Below the pieces are notes generated by a model. It ran no database searches. It saw only the letters and a program-made list of their open reading frames with translations, and was not told the origin of the DNA. This document shows positions 34,174 to 42,997 of a DNA stretch of 64,000 nucleotides, one piece after another. Within the stretch, counting starts at the first letter, position 1. Each line of letters begins with the position of its first letter. The translations under genes were made by a program, and so were the position numbers. Source of the stretch: Pseudomonas fluorescens (lineage in GTDB: Bacteria; Pseudomonadota; Gammaproteobacteria; Pseudomonadales; Pseudomonadaceae); assembly GCF_005938625.1 (NCBI RefSeq), contig NZ_VCNJ01000030.1:62001-126000 (forward strand), written 5' to 3'.

Positions 34174-35595
34174 ATGCCCGTTGGCAATCACCTGCCTCAC
34201 GGCGACACCGCTCAGGGCGGTCCGCTCAAACGCGAACTCGGCGAAAGGCATATTCGCCTGATGGCGCTCGGTGCCTGTATCGGCGTCGGTCTGTTTTTAG
34301 GTTCGGCCAAGGCCATCGAAATGGCCGGCCCGGCGATCATGCTGTCCTACATTCTCGGTGGTCTGGCGATCCTGGTGATCATGCGCGCCCTCGGCGAGAT
34401 GGCCGTGCACAACCCGGTCGCCGGATCGTTCAGCCGCTACGCACAAGACTATCTCGGTCCTTTGGCAGGCTTCCTCACTGGCTGGAACTACTGGTTCCTG
34501 TGGCTGGTGACCTGCGTCGCGGAAATCACCGCGGTGGCCGTGTACATGGGCATCTGGTTTCCCGATGTGCCGCGCTGGATCTGGGCCCTCGCGGCGTTGA
34601 TCAGCATGGGTTCGATCAACCTGATCGCGGTAAAGGCCTTCGGTGAATTCGAGTTCTGGTTTGCCCTGATCAAGATCGTCACGATCATCGCCATGGTCAT
34701 CGGCGGCGTCGGTATCATCGCTTTCGGTTTCGGCAATGACGGCGTGGCACTGGGCATTTCCAACCTGTGGGCCCACGGCGGCTTCATGCCCAACGGCGTG
34801 ACCGGCGTGCTGATGTCCCTGCAAATGGTCATGTTCGCCTACCTCGGTGTCGAGATGATCGGCCTGACCGCCGGTGAAGCGAAGAACCCGCAGAAGACCA
34901 TTCCCGATGCGATCGGCTCGGTGTTCTGGCGGATTCTGCTGTTCTACGTCGGCGCGCTGTTCGTGATTCTGTCGATCTACCCGTGGAACGAAATCGGCAC
35001 TCAAGGCAGCCCGTTCGTGATGACCTTCGAACGTCTGGGTATCAAGACCGCCGCCGGCATCATCAACTTCGTGGTAATCACCGCAGCGTTGTCGTCGTGC
35101 AACGGTGGCATCTTCAGCACCGGGCGCATGCTCTACAGCCTGGCGCAGAATGGCCAGGCGCCGGCCGGTTTTGCCAAGACCTCGAATAACGGTGTGCCGC
35201 GTCGTGCGCTGTTGCTGTCGATTGCGGTGTTGCTCTTGGGCGTAATGCTCAACTATCTGGTGCCGGAGAAAGTCTTCGTCTGGGTGACCTCGATTGCCAC
35301 CTTCGGCGCGATCTGGACTTGGGTGATGATCCTGCTGGCGCAACTGAAATTCCGCCAAGGTCTGAGCGCCAGCGAACGTGCCGGCCTCAAGTACAAGATG
35401 TGGCTGTACCCGGTCAGCTCGTACTTTGCGCTGGCATTCCTGGTGCTGGTGGTCGGCCTGATGGCGTACTTCCCCGACACCCGCGTAGCGCTGTATGTGG
35501 GCCCGGCGTTCCTGGTGCTGCTGACCGTGTTGTTCTACGTGTTCAAGTTGCAACCGCGCAACGTATCGCAAGTGGCGGCGCGTTCGGCTTCGTAA
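34174..35595 (+). CDS. Amino acid permease (APC superfamily, ProY/AnsP/GABA-permease type)
   Basis: A 473-residue inner-membrane transporter with 12 predicted helices. The N-terminus 'LKRELGERHIRLMALGACIGVGLFLGSAKAI' is the family signature of the amino acid transporter group of proton symporters. 'GEAKNPQKTIPDAI' after helix 6 is also typical. The substrate cannot be read from the sequence; proline, histidine or another amino acid is likely. It is a single-gene unit with its own terminator. Confidence 0.85.
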   Translation: MPVGNHLPHGDTAQGGPLKRELGERHIRLMALGACIGVGLFLGSAKAIEMAGPAIMLSYILGGLAILVIMRALGEMAVHNPVAGSFSRYAQDYLGPLAGFLTGWNYWFLWLVTCVAEITAVAVYMGIWFPDVPRWIWALAALISMGSINLIAVKAFGEFEFWFALIKIVTIIAMVIGGVGIIAFGFGNDGVALGISNLWAHGGFMPNGVTGVLMSLQMVMFAYLGVEMIGLTAGEAKNPQKTIPDAIGSVFWRILLFYVGALFVILSIYPWNEIGTQGSPFVMTFERLGIKTAAGIINFVVITAALSSCNGGIFSTGRMLYSLAQNGQAPAGFAKTSNNGVPRRALLLSIAVLLLGVMLNYLVPEKVFVWVTSIATFGAIWTWVMILLAQLKFRQGLSASERAGLKYKMWLYPVSSYFALAFLVLVVGLMAYFPDTRVALYVGPAFLVLLTVLFYVFKLQPRNVSQVAARSAS

Positions 35596-35615
35596 GTTAC
35601 ATAAGCTGAAAAAGC

Positions 35616-35646
35616 AAAGCCCCGGTCGCGAGATCGGGGCTTTTTT
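35616..35646 (+). terminator. Rho-independent terminator of the amino acid permease
   Basis: AAAGCCCCG, 10-nt loop, CGGGGCTTT, then more Ts. It lies 20 bp after the stop codon. Confidence 0.9.
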
Positions 35647-35806
35647 GTTGGCACTGTCGTAGCCCGGCGATACATAACCGCCATGGGGTGAAGTGCTGAC
35701 CATTCGTCGTAATTGACCCTTGACCTGTAATTTCTGACAGTAGACCGCCAGCGCGTGATGACCTAGGTTGGCTGTTCGCCAAAAACGGCTTTGGCAAGGA
35801 ACCGAG

Positions 35807-36169
35807 ATGAAAGGATTCTCTGCATTGACTGTGATCGGCCTCGCCGATGGACTGATTCACTGGCAAATATTTTTTGTCCTGTGCACCGCCGCGGGGCTGA
35901 CGCAGGCTGCCAGTAATTTCGCCGCGTTTTGCGTGGCCGCGGCGTTCTCGTTTTACGTGAATGTGCTGTATACCTTCGAGCGCAATACGTCGGTGCTTGG
36001 TTATCTATTGTTTATCGGCGGGATGGGCGGGGTGAGTTTTGCCATCGGTTTGCTTGCCGATGCGCAGCACTGGCATGGATTGGTCACCGTGGCGTCTTTC
36101 ACGCTGCTCAATCTATTGGCGGGCTACCTGTATTTCCGGGTTGTCTTGTTGCGCCAAAATCAGCAGTAA
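35807..36169 (+). CDS. GtrA family membrane protein
   Basis: A 120-residue protein with four predicted membrane helices. The second has 'NFAAFCVAAAFSFYVNVLYTF', the family hallmark (N-F...F.W/Y-N...F). GtrA proteins take part in moving or modifying lipid-linked sugars for cell-surface polysaccharides, often beside a GtrB glycosyltransferase, which is absent here. ATG 35807 is chosen because AAGGA lies 6 bases upstream. The gene stands alone and converges with the FMN-binding gene. Confidence 0.8.
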   Translation: MKGFSALTVIGLADGLIHWQIFFVLCTAAGLTQAASNFAAFCVAAAFSFYVNVLYTFERNTSVLGYLLFIGGMGGVSFAIGLLADAQHWHGLVTVASFTLLNLLAGYLYFRVVLLRQNQQ

Positions 36170-36205
36170 CGCGCCAGTCCGTTGCGCAGACTGGCGCATT
36201 GGCCG

Positions 36206-37825
36206 TTACGCGGCCGCGACTTCTTGCGGCTCAAAACTGTCCGCCCGCGCCATCTGCCACATCCGCGAATAGAACTCGCCGTTCACTTCGCCGGTGAGCA
36301 ATTCCCCCGGTTTCAGGAACACATGCAACTGCGAGAACAGTTTGATCTCGGTCGCCGACATACGCCGCACCAAATGCTTGGCCGACAGCTGTGATGGATG
36401 TTCAAGGCCGGCCGCTGCGAGCATTTCCGCCAAAGCCTTCAAGGTATTGCGGTGGAAGTTGAAGACGCGTTGTGCCTTGTCCGGCACCACCAGTGCGCGC
36501 TGACGCAGAGCATCCTGAGTGGCGACGCCGGTCGGGCATTTGTTGGTGTGGCAGCTTTGCGACTGGATGCAGCCGATGGCGAACATGAAGCCGCGTGCGG
36601 AGTTGGCCCAGTCGGCGCCGATGGCCAGCACGCTGGCGATGTCGAAGGCGCTGACGATCTTGCCGCTGGCGCCGAGTTTGATCTTGTCGCGCAGGTTCAG
36701 ACCCACCAACGTGTTGTGCACGAACAGCAGGCCTTCGCGCATCGGCACGCCGATGTGGTCGGTGAACTCGACCGGTGCGGCGCCGGTGCCGCCTTCCTTG
36801 CCATCGACGACGATGAAGTCCGGGAGGATGCCGGTTTCCAGCATGGCTTTGGCGATGCCCATGAACTCCCACGGATGGCCGAGACAGAACTTGAAGCCCA
36901 CCGGTTTGCCGCCGGACAGTTCACGCAGTTGCTGGATGAACTGCATCATTTCGATGGGCGTGGAAAACGCGCTGTGGCGTGATGGCGACACGCAGTCCTC
37001 GCCCATCATGATGCCGCGAGTCTCAGCGATTTCCTTGGTGACCTTGTGTTTGGGCAGGATCCCGCCGTGGCCAGGTTTGGCGCCCTGGCTCATCTTGATT
37101 TCGATCATCCGCACTTGCGGATTCTGCGCTTGAGTGGCGAAGCGTTCCGGATCAAAGCGGCCGTCGCTGGTGCGGCAACCGAAGTAACCGCTGCCCAGTT
37201 CCCAGGTCAGGTCGCCGCCATGTTCGCGGTGATACGGGCTGATGCTGCCTTCACCGGTGTCGTGGGCGAAGTTGCCGAGTTTCGCGCCTTGGTTCAGCGC
37301 GCGAATGGCGTTGGCGCTGAGCGAGCCGAAGCTCATCGCCGAGATGTTGAACACCGACGCCGAGTACGGCTGGCTGCACTGCGGGCCGCCGACGGTGACG
37401 CGGAAACTGCTCGGGTCGCTCAACGGCGCCGGGCGCATCGAGTGGCCGATGAATTCGAAACCCGATTGATAAACGTCGATCAGCGTGCCGAACGGTTTGT
37501 CGGCGGTTTCGTTTTTCGCCCGCGAATAGACCAGCGAACGTTGCGCACGGGAGAAGGGCAGGGCGTCGCTGTCGGACTCCAGCAGGTACTGGCGGATCTC
37601 CGGGCGGATGCCTTCGACCAGATAGCGGATGTTGCCGAGGATCGGGTAATTGCGACGCACCGCGTGCGGGCTTTGCAGCAGGTCGAACAGACCGATCAGG
37701 CTCAGTACGCCGGTAACGGCAGTGATCGGCCACAGCCAGTCATGTTCGAGGAAAGGCAGGCTGGCGAGGGTGAAAATCACGCAGACGGCAAAGAAGGCGT
37801 AGCGGCTCAGGAGGGACAGGCTCAT
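36206..37825 (-). CDS. FMN-binding glutamate synthase family protein
   Basis: A 539-residue protein. Two N-terminal membrane helices (residues about 8-50) anchor it. The rest is the FMN-binding TIM barrel of the glutamate synthase large subunit, with 'MSFGSLSANAIRALNQGAK', 'GEGSISPYHREHGGDL', 'KMSQGAKPGHGG' and 'DGKEGGTGAAP'. The cysteine pattern CIQSQSCHTNKC (C-x5-C-x4-C) is that of the 3Fe-4S ligands in GltB. It lacks the glutaminase domain, so it is not a full glutamate synthase, and its physiological reaction is unknown. The start at 37825 has AAGGA 6 bases upstream. Confidence 0.88.
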   Translation of the reverse strand: MSLSLLSRYAFFAVCVIFTLASLPFLEHDWLWPITAVTGVLSLIGLFDLLQSPHAVRRNYPILGNIRYLVEGIRPEIRQYLLESDSDALPFSRAQRSLVYSRAKNETADKPFGTLIDVYQSGFEFIGHSMRPAPLSDPSSFRVTVGGPQCSQPYSASVFNISAMSFGSLSANAIRALNQGAKLGNFAHDTGEGSISPYHREHGGDLTWELGSGYFGCRTSDGRFDPERFATQAQNPQVRMIEIKMSQGAKPGHGGILPKHKVTKEIAETRGIMMGEDCVSPSRHSAFSTPIEMMQFIQQLRELSGGKPVGFKFCLGHPWEFMGIAKAMLETGILPDFIVVDGKEGGTGAAPVEFTDHIGVPMREGLLFVHNTLVGLNLRDKIKLGASGKIVSAFDIASVLAIGADWANSARGFMFAIGCIQSQSCHTNKCPTGVATQDALRQRALVVPDKAQRVFNFHRNTLKALAEMLAAAGLEHPSQLSAKHLVRRMSATEIKLFSQLHVFLKPGELLTGEVNGEFYSRMWQMARADSFEPQEVAAA

Positions 37826-37870
37826 ACGGTTTCCTTGGTTCGGACTCGGAATAATCAGCGCCGCAGTTCC

Positions 37871-37962
37871 TTGTGGGAGCGAGCTTGCTCGCGAATACGG
37901 TGGGTCAGCCAACATGAATGTTGGATGTGATGGCCCCTTCGCGAGCAAGCTCGCTCCCACAA
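37871..37962. repeat. REP palindrome pair
   Basis: TTGTGGGAGCGAGCTTGCTC and its inverted copy, between the LuxR-type gene and the FMN-binding gene. Confidence 0.9.
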
Positions 37963-37983
37963 AAAAGCGTAAATCGCGCTGTT

Positions 37984-38784
37984 TCAGGCGTTTTGCGCCT
38001 GAAGAAAAATCGAAAACAGCTCTGACTGGGATTTGATCCCCAGCTTGCTGTACATGTGTTTCTTATGGACTTTCACGGTTTCTACGGAGATTTCCAGCTT
38101 ACGGGCGATTTCTTTACTGGAGCAACCGCTGAGCATCAAGCGCCCGACATCCAGTTCCCGGGCGGTCAATTGCGCGCCCTTGAGTTGCTGCACCGAGGCC
38201 TCCAGTTGCACCCGCCAGTCTGCCCGGACAGGAGCGGCGGCGAGGGCCACGGTTTCGTTGATCTCATAGGGCAGTCGTTGACGCAGCAGGCCCAGCACCC
38301 AAGGCTGGATCAATGACAGCAAGGCGATCTGTTCGCCAGTGAAACGTTTTTCACTGCCCAGTGACAGACACAACGTGCGATCGCCTTCGAGCTGACAATT
38401 GAACTGGATTTCGTCCGCCACGACATTCAGACGAAAGTATCGCTGGTAATACTCGGTCAGTTCGAAATGCTCCGGCGCGACCTCGGACAAGCGATACAGA
38501 CCGGTGCGCGTTTGCTCGCGGCAGGCGATGTAGAACGGGTCAAGCAGGTACAGACCGCGCAGATAGTCCTGAAACAACGGGTCAGGGTTGCCGTCTGCGC
38601 CCGGGCATTCGGCGAAAACTTGCGGGTGCTGATCGGCGCTGAACAGCAGCGCCACCCAGCTATCGAACGGCACGTACTGGTCGAGCAGTCGCACCAGTTG
38701 TGCCCAGAAATTCGGCTTGTCGAGCGCATCGATGAGTTGCCCGACGGCGCGGTGCCAAGTGATGTCGTCAAACGAAAGTGCCAT
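37984..38784 (-). CDS. LuxR-family transcriptional regulator
   Basis: A 266-residue regulator. The C-terminal about 65 residues are a LuxR/GerE helix-turn-helix: 'LTARELDVGRLMLSGCSSKEIA' and 'ISVETVKVHKKHMYSKLGI'. The N-terminal about 190 residues do not show the autoinducer-binding W/Y/D pattern in a form I can place, so the signal is unknown. AGGGG lies 8 bases before the ATG. It is transcribed divergently from a RamA-like amidase gene across 125 bp, so it may control that gene and the APC permease behind it. Confidence 0.85.
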   Translation of the reverse strand: MALSFDDITWHRAVGQLIDALDKPNFWAQLVRLLDQYVPFDSWVALLFSADQHPQVFAECPGADGNPDPLFQDYLRGLYLLDPFYIACREQTRTGLYRLSEVAPEHFELTEYYQRYFRLNVVADEIQFNCQLEGDRTLCLSLGSEKRFTGEQIALLSLIQPWVLGLLRQRLPYEINETVALAAAPVRADWRVQLEASVQQLKGAQLTARELDVGRLMLSGCSSKEIARKLEISVETVKVHKKHMYSKLGIKSQSELFSIFLQAQNA

Positions 38785-38909
38785 CGATCTACCCCTATCG
38801 GGTTACCCCGGCCGCGTAATTCCCTGGCCGCTCGCATGCTGCGCATACTGGCCCACAGACAGCCACCGGGCAATCTTTCAGCGCCCGACGCTCATAACAA
38901 GGAATCCCC

Positions 38910-39725
38910 ATGAAAGTCGAACTCGCCCAACTGGCGGGCCGTGACAATGCCACGGCATACAACCTCGAACGCGCGCTTGCAGCGATCGCCGCGTGTGCTG
39001 CCGACACGCAACTGATCGTGTTCCCGGAAACCCACCTGATGGGCTTCCCGACGGCCGAGACCGTGGCGCAAACCGCCGAGGCGCTGGACGGCCCGACCGT
39101 CAGTGCGGTGTTGGCCGCCGTGCGCGAACGCAACATCGCCGTGGTGATCGGCATGGCCGAGAACGACAACGGTCGTTTCTACAACACCACGCTGCTGATC
39201 ACCCCTGAAGGTATCGCCCTGAAATACCGCAAGACGCATTTGTGGGCGTCGGATCGCGGTGTGTTCGAGGCCGGCGACCGCTACGCCACGTGCGAGTGGA
39301 ACGGTGTGCGCGTTGGCTTGCTGATTTGCTACGACATCGAGTTTCCGGAGTCGGCCCGTGCCTTGGCGCAACTGGGTGCCGAGTTGCTCATCGTGACCAA
39401 CGGCAACATGGATCCGTACGCGCCGACCCACCGCACCGCGATCATGGCCCGGGCCCAGGAGAATCAGGCGTTTGCGCTGATGGTCAATCGCGTGGAAGCG
39501 GGGGACGACGGTTTGATGTTTGCCGGTGGCAGTGCGCTCGTCGATCCGCTGGGTGCGCTGTTGTTCGAGGCCGGGCGCGAAGAAGGGACGTTCAGCGTTG
39601 AGCTGGATTTCGCTCAACTGGAGATTGCGCGCAGGGATTACCGCTATCTGGATGATCAGCGTTTGAAGTTGCCGGGGGAGGTGCTGGAGCACGCTTCTGG
39701 ACTGCGAGAGTTGCTGATTCCTTGA
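38910..39725 (+). CDS. Carbon-nitrogen hydrolase, RamA-like amidase
   Basis: A 271-residue cytosolic enzyme of the nitrilase superfamily. The Glu-Lys-Cys triad is visible: E in 'IVFPETHLMGF', K in 'ALKYRKTHLWASD', C in 'GLLICYDIEFPESARA'. Long stretches such as VTNGNMDPYAPTHRTAIMA, and MARAQENQAFALMVNRVEAG, are very close, from memory, to the R-stereoselective amidase RamA of Pseudomonas sp., which hydrolyses piperazine and proline-type amides. The natural substrate is unknown. AAGGA lies 7 bases before the ATG. An APC permease follows after 190 bp including a repeat. Confidence 0.87.
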   Translation: MKVELAQLAGRDNATAYNLERALAAIAACAADTQLIVFPETHLMGFPTAETVAQTAEALDGPTVSAVLAAVRERNIAVVIGMAENDNGRFYNTTLLITPEGIALKYRKTHLWASDRGVFEAGDRYATCEWNGVRVGLLICYDIEFPESARALAQLGAELLIVTNGNMDPYAPTHRTAIMARAQENQAFALMVNRVEAGDDGLMFAGGSALVDPLGALLFEAGREEGTFSVELDFAQLEIARRDYRYLDDQRLKLPGEVLEHASGLRELLIP

Positions 39726-39737
39726 CCCGCTGTACCC

Positions 39738-39844
39738 GATCGTTCCCACGCTCTGCGTGGGAATGCAGCCCGGGACGCTCCGCGTCCCAAGAGCGGACGC
39801 AGAGCGTCCATTGAGGCATTCCCACGCAGAGCGTGGGAACGATC
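39738..39844. repeat. Palindromic repeat (CGTTCCCACGC type)
   Basis: GATCGTTCCCACGCTCTGCG is repeated inverted at the end of the element. Inner inverted parts (GGGACGCTCCGCGTCCC, GGACGC...GCGTCC) add further hairpins. It is a different family from the REP pairs elsewhere in the window. Confidence 0.85.
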
Positions 39845-39913
39845 AGCCACACCCGAAACATTCGCCGAATCCGGCTCTGCCATAAATCCAATAAAATTCG
39901 GAGTAAGTCGCCC

Positions 39914-41239
39914 ATGGCTCGTTTGCAACGCACCCTTTCATTAGGGTCGGTGGTGCTGTTCGGCATCGCCTACATGACGCCGATCATTGTCCTCGGCACC
40001 TTCGGCATCCTCGCTCAATCCACCGCCGGCATGGTCCCCGCCGCCTATCTGGCGGCACTGATCGCGATGTTCTTCACCGCGATGAGCTACGGGCGCATGG
40101 CCGCCGCGTTCCCCGTCGCCGGTTCCGCTTACAGTTACGTGCGCAAGGCGATCAGCCCCAAACTCGGTTTCATCGCCGGTTGGGCCGTGCTGCTCGATTA
40201 CCTGTTTTTGCCGATGGCGATCTGGCTGATCGGCGCGGCGTATCTGGCTTCCGCGTTCCCGTCGATCCCGCAATGGATCTGGGTGCTGGCGTTCATCGGC
40301 ATCACCAGCGCAATCAATATCATTGGCCTGAAACTGGCCAACGGCATCAATGCTTTGCTGATGCTGGTGCAATTCCTCGTACTGATCGCTTTCGTCGCGC
40401 TGTGCGTGCACTACATCGGTGGCGATGCGAGCACGCCATTGTGGTCGATCAAACCGTTCTTCAACGGCGACATGCACATGCCGCTGATCATGAGCGGCGC
40501 GGCAATTGCCTGCTATTCGTTCCTCGGCTTCGACGCGGTCAGCACCCTGACCGAAGAGACCCGCGACCCACGCCGCACCATCCCGCGGGCGATCATGTTG
40601 ATTACCTTGATCGGCGGGCTGATCTTCGTCGGCGTTTCATACTTTGTGCAGATCGCGCACCCGTCGTACCAGTTCGACAGCGTCGATTCGGCGGCCTATG
40701 AAATCGCCCGCAACATCGGCGGAGATCTGTTTGTGTCGATCTTTCTGATTGGCTTGATTGTCGGCCAGTTCGCCTCGGGGCTGTCGGCGCAGGCCAGCGG
40801 CTCGCGCTTGCTGTTTGCCATGGGCCGCGACGGCGTCCTGCCCAAGTCGTTCTTCGGCACCTTGCACACGCGCTTCGGCACGCCGGTCAACAGCATCCTG
40901 CTCTGCGCCGTGGTGGCGTTGCTGGCGCTGAAACTCGATGTGACCACCTCGACGTCGTTCATCAACTTCGGCGCGTTCCTGGCTTTCAGCCTGGTCAACC
41001 TCTCGGTGATTTTCCATTACTGGATCGGCGGCGAGAAAAGAGGCCCGCGTGAGGCGGTGCTGTTTTTGCTCTTCCCGTTTATTGGTCTGGTCGCGGATTT
41101 GTGGCTGATGGTCAGCCTCGATCACCTGGCGGTTTACCTGGGCCTGAGCTGGCTGGCGGTGGGTGTGGTTTATCTGGCGGTGCTCACCGGTGGCTTCCGC
41201 CGGCAGCCGCCGGAGATGGATTTCCAGGAAGCGACCTGA
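39914..41239 (+). CDS. APC family permease
   Basis: A 441-residue inner-membrane transporter with 12 predicted helices. 'LSLGSVVLFGIAYMTPIIVLGTFGILAQ' is the first helix, and 'GFDAVSTLTEETRDPRRTIPRAI' is a conserved loop of the amino acid/polyamine group. The substrate is unknown. Its position behind a RamA-like amidase suggests uptake of an amide or of the amine/amino acid released from it. The start at 39914 has GGAG 11 bases upstream. A hairpin with a T run ends the gene. Confidence 0.83.
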   Translation: MARLQRTLSLGSVVLFGIAYMTPIIVLGTFGILAQSTAGMVPAAYLAALIAMFFTAMSYGRMAAAFPVAGSAYSYVRKAISPKLGFIAGWAVLLDYLFLPMAIWLIGAAYLASAFPSIPQWIWVLAFIGITSAINIIGLKLANGINALLMLVQFLVLIAFVALCVHYIGGDASTPLWSIKPFFNGDMHMPLIMSGAAIACYSFLGFDAVSTLTEETRDPRRTIPRAIMLITLIGGLIFVGVSYFVQIAHPSYQFDSVDSAAYEIARNIGGDLFVSIFLIGLIVGQFASGLSAQASGSRLLFAMGRDGVLPKSFFGTLHTRFGTPVNSILLCAVVALLALKLDVTTSTSFINFGAFLAFSLVNLSVIFHYWIGGEKRGPREAVLFLLFPFIGLVADLWLMVSLDHLAVYLGLSWLAVGVVYLAVLTGGFRRQPPEMDFQEAT

Positions 41240-41274
41240 GCCTTGCGGCTTGGCACACCGTTGACCGACATGTG

Positions 41275-41305
41275 ATCCTTGGCGCTTTTGCGCCAAGGAT
41301 TTTTC
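41275..41305 (+). terminator. Terminator hairpin that also covers the NUDIX ribosome-binding site
   Basis: ATCCTTGGCGC, loop TTTT, GCGCCAAGGAT is a perfect 11-bp stem, followed by TTTT. The 3' arm contains the AAGGA that serves as Shine-Dalgarno for the ATG at 41308. In read-through transcripts that site would be hidden. Confidence 0.8.
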
Positions 41306-41307
41306 GT

Positions 41308-41727
41308 ATGTCGACTTCTTCCACTATTGATATTGCCGCTGCGCTGTTGCTTAACCCTCAAGGGCAGACTTTGCTGGTGCGCAAACGCGGGACCACGGCG
41401 TTCATGCAGCCGGGCGGCAAGATCGAAGCGCATGAGTTGCCGGTGCACGCGCTGGCGCGTGAGCTGGAAGAGGAGTTGGGCTTGCAAATCGACCTGACGC
41501 AGGCTGCATTTCTGGGGCAGTTTTCCGCCCCCGCGGCCAACGAGCCGGGATTTGTTGTACGGGCCGAAATCTTTCAACTGACGATCGATGGTGAAGTCAC
41601 TCCGGCGGCGGAAATCGAAGAGGTGATCTGGGTCGATCCGACCACTGATCCAGCAGTCGAGCTGGCGCCATTGACACGCGACCTGATCCTGCCGTTTTAT
41701 CGCCAATCATTGACGGCCATCGCCTGA
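41308..41727 (+). CDS. NUDIX hydrolase
   Basis: A 139-residue cytosolic enzyme. The NUDIX box is complete: G, five residues, E, seven residues, RELEEELGL, which starts in 'PGGKIEAHELPVHALA'. It would split a nucleoside diphosphate linked to another group, possibly an oxidised nucleotide. The substrate is unknown. The start is set by AAGGA 8 bases before the ATG. LysE- and GNAT-type genes follow closely on the same strand. Confidence 0.87.
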   Translation: MSTSSTIDIAAALLLNPQGQTLLVRKRGTTAFMQPGGKIEAHELPVHALARELEEELGLQIDLTQAAFLGQFSAPAANEPGFVVRAEIFQLTIDGEVTPAAEIEEVIWVDPTTDPAVELAPLTRDLILPFYRQSLTAIA

Positions 41728-41750
41728 TCATTCTCGCAAAGGACTTTGCC

Positions 41751-42389
41751 ATGATCCCGCTGCAAGACCTGCTGATCTTCGCCGCCGCCGCGTTGCTGAT
41801 GGTACTGACGCCGGGGCCGAACATGATCTACCTGATCTCGCGTTCGATCTGTCAGGGACGCAAGGCCGGGGTCACGTCGTTGCTTGGCGTGGTGGCGGGG
41901 TTCTTTGTGCATCTGTTCGCGGCGGCAGCCGGTCTGACCGCTGTGTTTCTTGCAGTGCCGATGGCTTACGAAGTGCTGAAATGGGCCGGTGCGCTGTACC
42001 TGCTGTGGCTGGCCTGGCAAGCGCTGAAACCCGGTGCGCGCTCGCCGTTCGAAGCGCAGCAATTGCCGGCGGATTCGTCGCGCAAGCTGATCACCATGGG
42101 CTTTCTCACCAGCGCCCTGAACCCGAAAATTGCGGTGTTCTACCTTTCGGTGTTCCCGCAGTTCATCACCCCTGAGCATGGCTCGGTGTTCACCCAAAGC
42201 ATCGTGCTCGGCCTGACCCAGATCAGTGTCAGTTTCTGCGTCAACTTGCTGATCGCGTTGTTCGCGGCGGGCATTGCGTCGTGGTTCGTGCGTAACCCGA
42301 CGTGGCTGGTGCTGCAGCGTTATTTCATGGGGTTCGTCCTCGGCGGCCTCGCTGTGCGGCTGATGCTTGAGCAAAGAAGGACGGCATGA
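41751..42389 (+). CDS. LysE family amino acid exporter
   Basis: A 212-residue membrane protein with six predicted helices. 'ALLMVLTPGPNMIYLISRSICQGRKAG' at the start and 'TMGFLTSALNPKIAVFYLSVFPQF' in the middle are the RhtB/LysE hallmarks. Members export amino acids or homoserine lactones. The gene starts 23 bp after the NUDIX gene and overlaps the GNAT gene by 4 bp. Confidence 0.88.
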   Translation: MIPLQDLLIFAAAALLMVLTPGPNMIYLISRSICQGRKAGVTSLLGVVAGFFVHLFAAAAGLTAVFLAVPMAYEVLKWAGALYLLWLAWQALKPGARSPFEAQQLPADSSRKLITMGFLTSALNPKIAVFYLSVFPQFITPEHGSVFTQSIVLGLTQISVSFCVNLLIALFAAGIASWFVRNPTWLVLQRYFMGFVLGGLAVRLMLEQRRTA

Positions 42390-42889
42390 GCATGTCGATC
42401 GAACGGCTGGACGCCAGCCACGCTCTGGCTTACCGAGAGCTGATGCTCGAAGCCTACGATCGTCATCCGCAGGCGTTCACTTCCAGCGTACGTGAGCGTG
42501 CGGTGATGCCGTTGAGTTGGTGGGAAGCACGCCTGACCAGCAAACTCGACGTGGTACTTGGCGCGTTTGAAGCCGGCACGCTGGCCGGGATTGTCGGGCT
42601 GGCCTTCGAGCCGCGCGAAAAGGCCCGGCATAAGGCCACGCTGTTCGGCATGTATGTTTCGGCGGATTTTCGTCAGCACGGTTTGGGTCATGAACTGGTG
42701 CAAGCAGCGATTGCCGAAACGCAAAACCACCCCGAACTGAAAGTCATCCAGCTCACCGTCACCGCCGGCAATGACGCCGCGTTCAATCTCTATCAGCGCT
42801 GCGGCTTCATCCAGTTCGGCCTCGAACCGCTGGCAGTGCGGGTGGGCGAAGACTACTTCGACAAGATCCACATGTGGCGCGAGATCTGA
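42386..42889 (+). CDS. GNAT family N-acetyltransferase
   Basis: A 167-residue acetyltransferase. The acetyl-CoA loop is seen around 'LFGMYVSADFRQHGLGHELV' (a variant of R/Q-x-x-G-x-G/A), followed by 'LTVTAGNDAAFNLYQRCGF' near the end. The acceptor is unknown. It overlaps the upstream LysE-type gene by 4 bp (ATGA), so the two are translationally coupled and might deal with the same metabolite. Confidence 0.85.
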   Translation: MSMSIERLDASHALAYRELMLEAYDRHPQAFTSSVRERAVMPLSWWEARLTSKLDVVLGAFEAGTLAGIVGLAFEPREKARHKATLFGMYVSADFRQHGLGHELVQAAIAETQNHPELKVIQLTVTAGNDAAFNLYQRCGFIQFGLEPLAVRVGEDYFDKIHMWREI

Positions 42890-42902
42890 TATCACCCCGC
42901 CC

Positions 42903-42995
42903 TTGTGGGAGCGAGCTTGCTCGCGAATGCGGTAGAACATTCAACAACCAGATTGACTGACCCGACGCCTTCGCGAGCAAGCTCGCTCCCACAGG
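42903..42995. repeat. REP palindrome pair
   Basis: TGTGGGAGCGAGCTTGCTCG and its inverted copy, between the convergent GNAT gene and metR. Confidence 0.9.
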
Positions 42996-42997
42996 GT

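Noticed and set aside
34297..35703. - strand open frame (468 codons) over the amino acid permease
   Set aside because: His/Asp/Arg-rich product typical of the reverse frame of a membrane protein gene.
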